9,160 nucleotides of DNA. Source: Gammaproteobacteria bacterium (GTDB lineage Bacteria > Pseudomonadota > Gammaproteobacteria > Steroidobacterales > JACDCP01). The stretch lies in assembly GCA_013817465.1 (NCBI GenBank), contig JACDCP010000121.1, positions 1 through 9,160 on the forward strand. Reading direction: 5' to 3'. Below are positions 7,055 through 9,160 of the stretch, piece by piece (positions within the stretch are counted from its first letter, which is position 1; each line of letters begins with the position of its first letter). The notes under the pieces are model-generated. The model did not search any database. It saw only the letters and a program-made list of their open reading frames with translations, and had not been told where the DNA came from. The translations under genes were made by a program, and so were the position numbers.

Positions 7055-7157
7055 TCGCGGCTCGCAGCTTTTACCGGCGCGTGTCTCAAACCCGGCGATC
7101 CGTCCCCCTATGCTGGCGCCCATCGAAATTCACGGGCATTGCACAGAAGGACGACCG

Positions 7158-7700
7158 ATGGCACTCATCACGCGCATATCGAAACTGTTCACGGCGGATT
7201 TCCACGCCGTGCTCGACCGCATCGAGGAGCCGGAAGCCCTGCTCAGGCAGGCGATCCGCGACATGGAGGAGGAGATCGCGCGCGCCGAGCAGCAGGTGAA
7301 GTGGCTCGCGCACGAGCATGGGCAGCTCGAGACGCGCAGGCAGGAGATCGAGGGCGCGTTGCGCAACGTCGAAGAGGAACTCGATGTGTGCTTCGCGGCC
7401 GGCAAAGAGGACCTGGCGCGCAGCTCGATCCGGCGACGGCTAGAGGCCGAACGCCGCGTGAAGGAGCTCACACGTCGAATTGCAGCCGCGGAGAAGGCGC
7501 TCTCCGAGCAGCGCGCGACGCTCGAGGAGAACCGCCACTATCTCGCCGGCATGCGGCAGAAGGCCGAAATTCTGGTCGAGGACGAAGCGATCCGGGCGAG
7601 CGGACCGGATGAGCGCTTTGTCGCTTCCGGCGAGGCGGTCAGCGACGACGAAGTTGAAGTGGCATACCTCCGTGAGCGGCAGCGGAGGGCGGCGTCATGA
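7158..7700 (+). CDS. PspA/IM30-family envelope-stress protein
   Basis: A 180-residue, almost entirely helical coiled-coil protein. PspA/IM30 proteins bind stressed inner membrane from the cytoplasmic side and form ESCRT-III-like assemblies that limit proton leakage. The match is visible along the chain: an N-terminal amphipathic helix (ALITRISKLFTADFHAVLD), then EEPEALLRQAIRDMEEEIAR, which corresponds to EDPQKLVRLMIQEMEDTL of E. coli PspA, then GKEDLARSSIRRRLEAER, corresponding to the REDLARAAL region. It is shorter than PspA (about 222 residues) and its end is acidic, so the C-terminal helix is reduced. ATG 7158 was chosen because AGAAGGA lies about 6 bases upstream and the protein then starts with the amphipathic helix; an earlier start at 7110 would hide it. 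The stop overlaps the next start (ATGA). I see no sigma-54 promoter of the classical psp type before it. Confidence 0.88.
   Translation: MALITRISKLFTADFHAVLDRIEEPEALLRQAIRDMEEEIARAEQQVKWLAHEHGQLETRRQEIEGALRNVEEELDVCFAAGKEDLARSSIRRRLEAERRVKELTRRIAAAEKALSEQRATLEENRHYLAGMRQKAEILVEDEAIRASGPDERFVASGEAVSDDEVEVAYLRERQRRAAS
7684..7689 (+). promoter_or_regulatory. Ribosome binding site for the ATG at 7697
   Basis: GGAGGG lies 7 bases before ATG 7697, inside the last codons of the PspA-like gene. It supports initiation at the ATGA overlap, and hence translation through the repeat-derived segment, over a start further downstream. Confidence 0.6.
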
Positions 7701-8371
7701 AAAAGACAGGAGGCTTCGATCAATTCAGGTTTCGCCTTTTTAGCGAAAGCAGGGATCCAGTGCCTTCAAGAATCTGGGCACCGGCTTCCGCCGGTGCGAC
7801 GAATCATTCCTCGAGTTTTTCTGGCGGCGTGCTCATGGCGTTTGCGCTCGGGCTTGCGGGCAGCGTCGCGTTCGGCGTGCTGTCTGTTGCGCTCGGCACG
7901 GCCGTCGCGCTCAAAACCGTGATTGCCGGGCTCGGGTTCGCCTACGTGCTCTATTTGTTCTCACGCAGCCGCGAGCGCATCGGGCGCGTGACGCTGGTCG
8001 CGATTTGGGGTGTGGCGACTGCGGCGAGCTGGCACTTCGCGCCGTCGCTGTTGCTTTTTTTCGCGGTGCAGGTCGGGCTCGTTTGGCTCGTGCGCTCACT
8101 CTACTTCTACTCCGGCGCACTGCCATCGCTCATGGATTTGGCCTTGAGCGCGTTCAGCGCGGCGGCCGCGATCTGGGCCGCGAACCGCTCCGGCAGCTCT
8201 TTTCTCGCTATCTGGTGCTTCTTCCTGGTGCAGGCGCTCGCCGCAGCGATTCCGCCGCGCATTCGTGGCCGGGGCGAGGCCCCGTCGACGACCACATTTG
8301 AAAGCGACGCCTTTCAACGCGCGCAGCGCATGGCCGAGGCGGCCGTCGGCCGGCTCGCGGCGCGGCGCTGA
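7697..8371 (+). CDS. Polytopic inner-membrane protein linked to the PspA-like gene, with repeat-derived N-terminus
   Basis: A protein of 224 residues if started at ATG 7697. I recognise no named family. Five or six hydrophobic segments can be drawn: ~47-68, 69-88, 97-113, 115-133, 145-162 and 167-185. A short basic tail with a helical FQRAQRMAEAAVGRLAARR end follows, probably cytoplasmic. The ATG overlaps the PspA-like stop (ATGA) and has GGAGGG 7 bases upstream. Residues ~16-36 (SESRDPVPSRIWAPASAGAT) are encoded by a REP-like palindromic repeat, and the membrane part only begins at ~45. In-frame starts at GTG 7829 or ATG 7835 would give a plain membrane protein of 178-180 residues but have weaker ribosome binding sites. 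The protein may anchor or inform the PspA-like protein at the membrane, an inference from gene order alone. Confidence 0.75.
   Translation: MKKTGGFDQFRFRLFSESRDPVPSRIWAPASAGATNHSSSFSGGVLMAFALGLAGSVAFGVLSVALGTAVALKTVIAGLGFAYVLYLFSRSRERIGRVTLVAIWGVATAASWHFAPSLLLFFAVQVGLVWLVRSLYFYSGALPSLMDLALSAFSAAAAIWAANRSGSSFLAIWCFFLVQALAAAIPPRIRGRGEAPSTTTFESDAFQRAQRMAEAAVGRLAARR
7743..7803. repeat. REP-like dispersed palindromic repeat inside the start of the membrane-protein gene
   Basis: The core is a perfect 8-bp hairpin, GCACCGGC-TTCC-GCCGGTGC (7778-7797). It is preceded by AGCGAAAGCAGGGATCCAGT and a CCAG...CTGG pair (7757-7760 with 7774-7777). This arrangement matches a class of short two-hairpin repeats common in xanthomonads and related proteobacteria, usually between genes. 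The outer half of the left hairpin appears missing or replaced by CTTTTT, so the copy is probably truncated. No second copy lies in the window. Confidence 0.65.
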
Positions 8372-8381
8372 ACGACTTAAC

Positions 8382-8399
8382 GGCCGGACGAATCCGGCC
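8382..8399 (+). other. Stem-loop between the membrane-protein and VWA genes
   Basis: GGCCGGA-CGAA-TCCGGCC forms a perfect 7-bp, GC-rich stem with a four-base loop, 11 bases after the membrane-protein stop. No T run follows directly, so it is not a standard intrinsic terminator. It may protect the upstream mRNA or lower expression of the next gene. Confidence 0.5.
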
Positions 8400-8448
8400 C
8401 TGCAAGAGAAATGAATCCGTTTTGGTTCTAAGCAAAGAGGACATCATC

Positions 8449-9160
8449 ATGAAAACCAAAATCCTGGGACTGGCCCTGGTCGCCCTGACGCTGGCGACGG
8501 TCGTCTTCTATCCCTACACGAAAGGCAGCAGCGCAATCATCGACAAGGTGACGCTGATCAAGCAGTCCACGCTCACGCAGGCTATCGGCGCACCCACAGT
8601 CGAGGTCGTATTCGTGCTCGACACCACCAGCAGCATGGACGGCCTGATACACGCGGCGAAGGAAAAGATCTGGTCGATTGCGACGACCATGGCTTCGGCG
8701 CAGCCCGCCCCTGTGATTCGCATGGGGCTCGTCGGATATCGCGATCGCGACGATCAGTACGTCACCCGCACCGTCGATCTGTCCAAGGATCTCGACTCTG
8801 TGTATGCGGCCTTGATGGATTTTCAGACGGGAGGCGGCGGGGACACGCCAGAGAGCGTCAACGAGGCGCTTCATGCGGCCATCCACGACATCTCCTGGAG
8901 CCAGGATCCGCAAGCCTATAAGGTCGTGTTCCTGGTCGGCGATGCGCCGCCGCACATGGACTATCAGGACGACGTCCCGTATCCGCAGACGCTGGCCGAT
9001 GCCAGCCAAGCCGGCATCGTCGTCAACACGATCCAGTGCGGGCAATGGGGCGAAACTATCGAGCCCTGGCAGCACATCGCGCAGCTCGGCAAGGGGCGCT
9101 TCTTTCAGGTCGGGCAGGCGGGCAGTGCCGTGGCGATTGCCACACCGTTCGACCGCGAGC
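8449..9160 (+). CDS. Membrane-anchored VWA-domain protein (3' end beyond window)
   Basis: The first 237 residues of a protein that continues past the window edge. Residues ~5-22 form an N-terminal membrane anchor or uncleaved signal, so the domain is likely outside the cytoplasm. A von Willebrand factor A domain starts near residue 50: VEVVFVLDTTSSMDG carries the metal-ion (MIDAS) motif D58-x-T60-x-S62. The second MIDAS threonine is probably T127 or T133 in FQTGGGGDTPES, and D165 in FLVGDAPPH is the third site. The GGGGD.PES form is seen in a bacterial VWA subgroup related to those found with alpha-kinase-like proteins. VWA domains bind protein partners through the metal. ATG 8449 is supported by AGAGG 8 bases upstream. 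It lies 77 bases after the membrane-protein gene on the same strand, so it probably belongs to the PspA-like cluster. What follows the VWA domain is unknown. Confidence 0.87.
   Translation, partial: MKTKILGLALVALTLATVVFYPYTKGSSAIIDKVTLIKQSTLTQAIGAPTVEVVFVLDTTSSMDGLIHAAKEKIWSIATTMASAQPAPVIRMGLVGYRDRDDQYVTRTVDLSKDLDSVYAALMDFQTGGGGDTPESVNEALHAAIHDISWSQDPQAYKVVFLVGDAPPHMDYQDDVPYPQTLADASQAGIVVNTIQCGQWGETIEPWQHIAQLGKGRFFQVGQAGSAVAIATPFDRE

Noticed and set aside
7111..7143. A possible sigma-54 promoter (TGGCG and TTGCA) before the PspA-like gene, as in classical psp operons.
   Set aside because: With TTGCA at 7139-7143, the GG of a -24 box should lie at about 7129-7130, but the bases there are TT. 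The TGGC at 7114-7117 is too far away.
8428..9075. A 215-codon open frame on the minus strand at the right edge.
   Set aside because: The plus strand here encodes a VWA domain with intact metal-binding residues, a ribosome binding site and a signal or anchor segment. The minus frame is its shadow.

Overview
The window looks like a chromosomal stretch of a GC-rich Gram-negative bacterium. The support is two-membrane biology: a lipobox metalloprotease, secreted periplasmic-type proteins, a PspA-family envelope-stress protein and a histidine kinase with a large periplasmic domain. The gene types and a dispersed palindromic repeat of the xanthomonad/gammaproteobacterial kind suggest Gammaproteobacteria, but there is no rRNA or other strong taxonomic marker.

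Left end (1-567): insertion-sequence debris. The window opens inside the last codons of an IS3-group transposase (to 86). A terminal inverted repeat follows (101-127) and appears to abut the middle of OrfA of a second, different IS3-family element. That second element is dead: it keeps the end of OrfA, a complete A-AAA-AAA frameshift site and the start of OrfB, then jumps out of frame to the last ~56 residues, having lost the DDE catalytic core. A small DUF393 (DCC) thiol-disulfide-type gene follows on the minus strand (617-1024).

Centre-left (1307-4103): a tightly packed plus-strand operon of three exported proteins. These are an M48 zinc metalloprotease lipoprotein with C-terminal TPR-like helices, then two overlapping genes for secreted proteins that are diverged tandem paralogues sharing two motifs. 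I do not recognise a named family for the pair; their layout resembles the GNA1162/LpoB/CsgG-type periplasmic fold.

Centre (4211-6989): a minus-strand two-component system. An OmpR/PhoB-type response regulator is followed after one base by a histidine kinase whose true start is a GTG with a strong ribosome binding site.

Right (7158-9160): a divergent plus-strand cluster of a short PspA/IM30-like protein, a polytopic membrane protein whose N-terminus is partly encoded by a REP-like palindromic repeat, and a membrane-anchored VWA-domain protein cut by the window edge. The 168-bp divergent intergenic region between the regulator and the PspA gene holds a GTAAA-N6-GTAAA direct repeat, the layout recognised by CpxR-like OmpR-family regulators. 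This suggests that the two-component system senses envelope stress and controls itself, the PspA/membrane/VWA cluster, or both.
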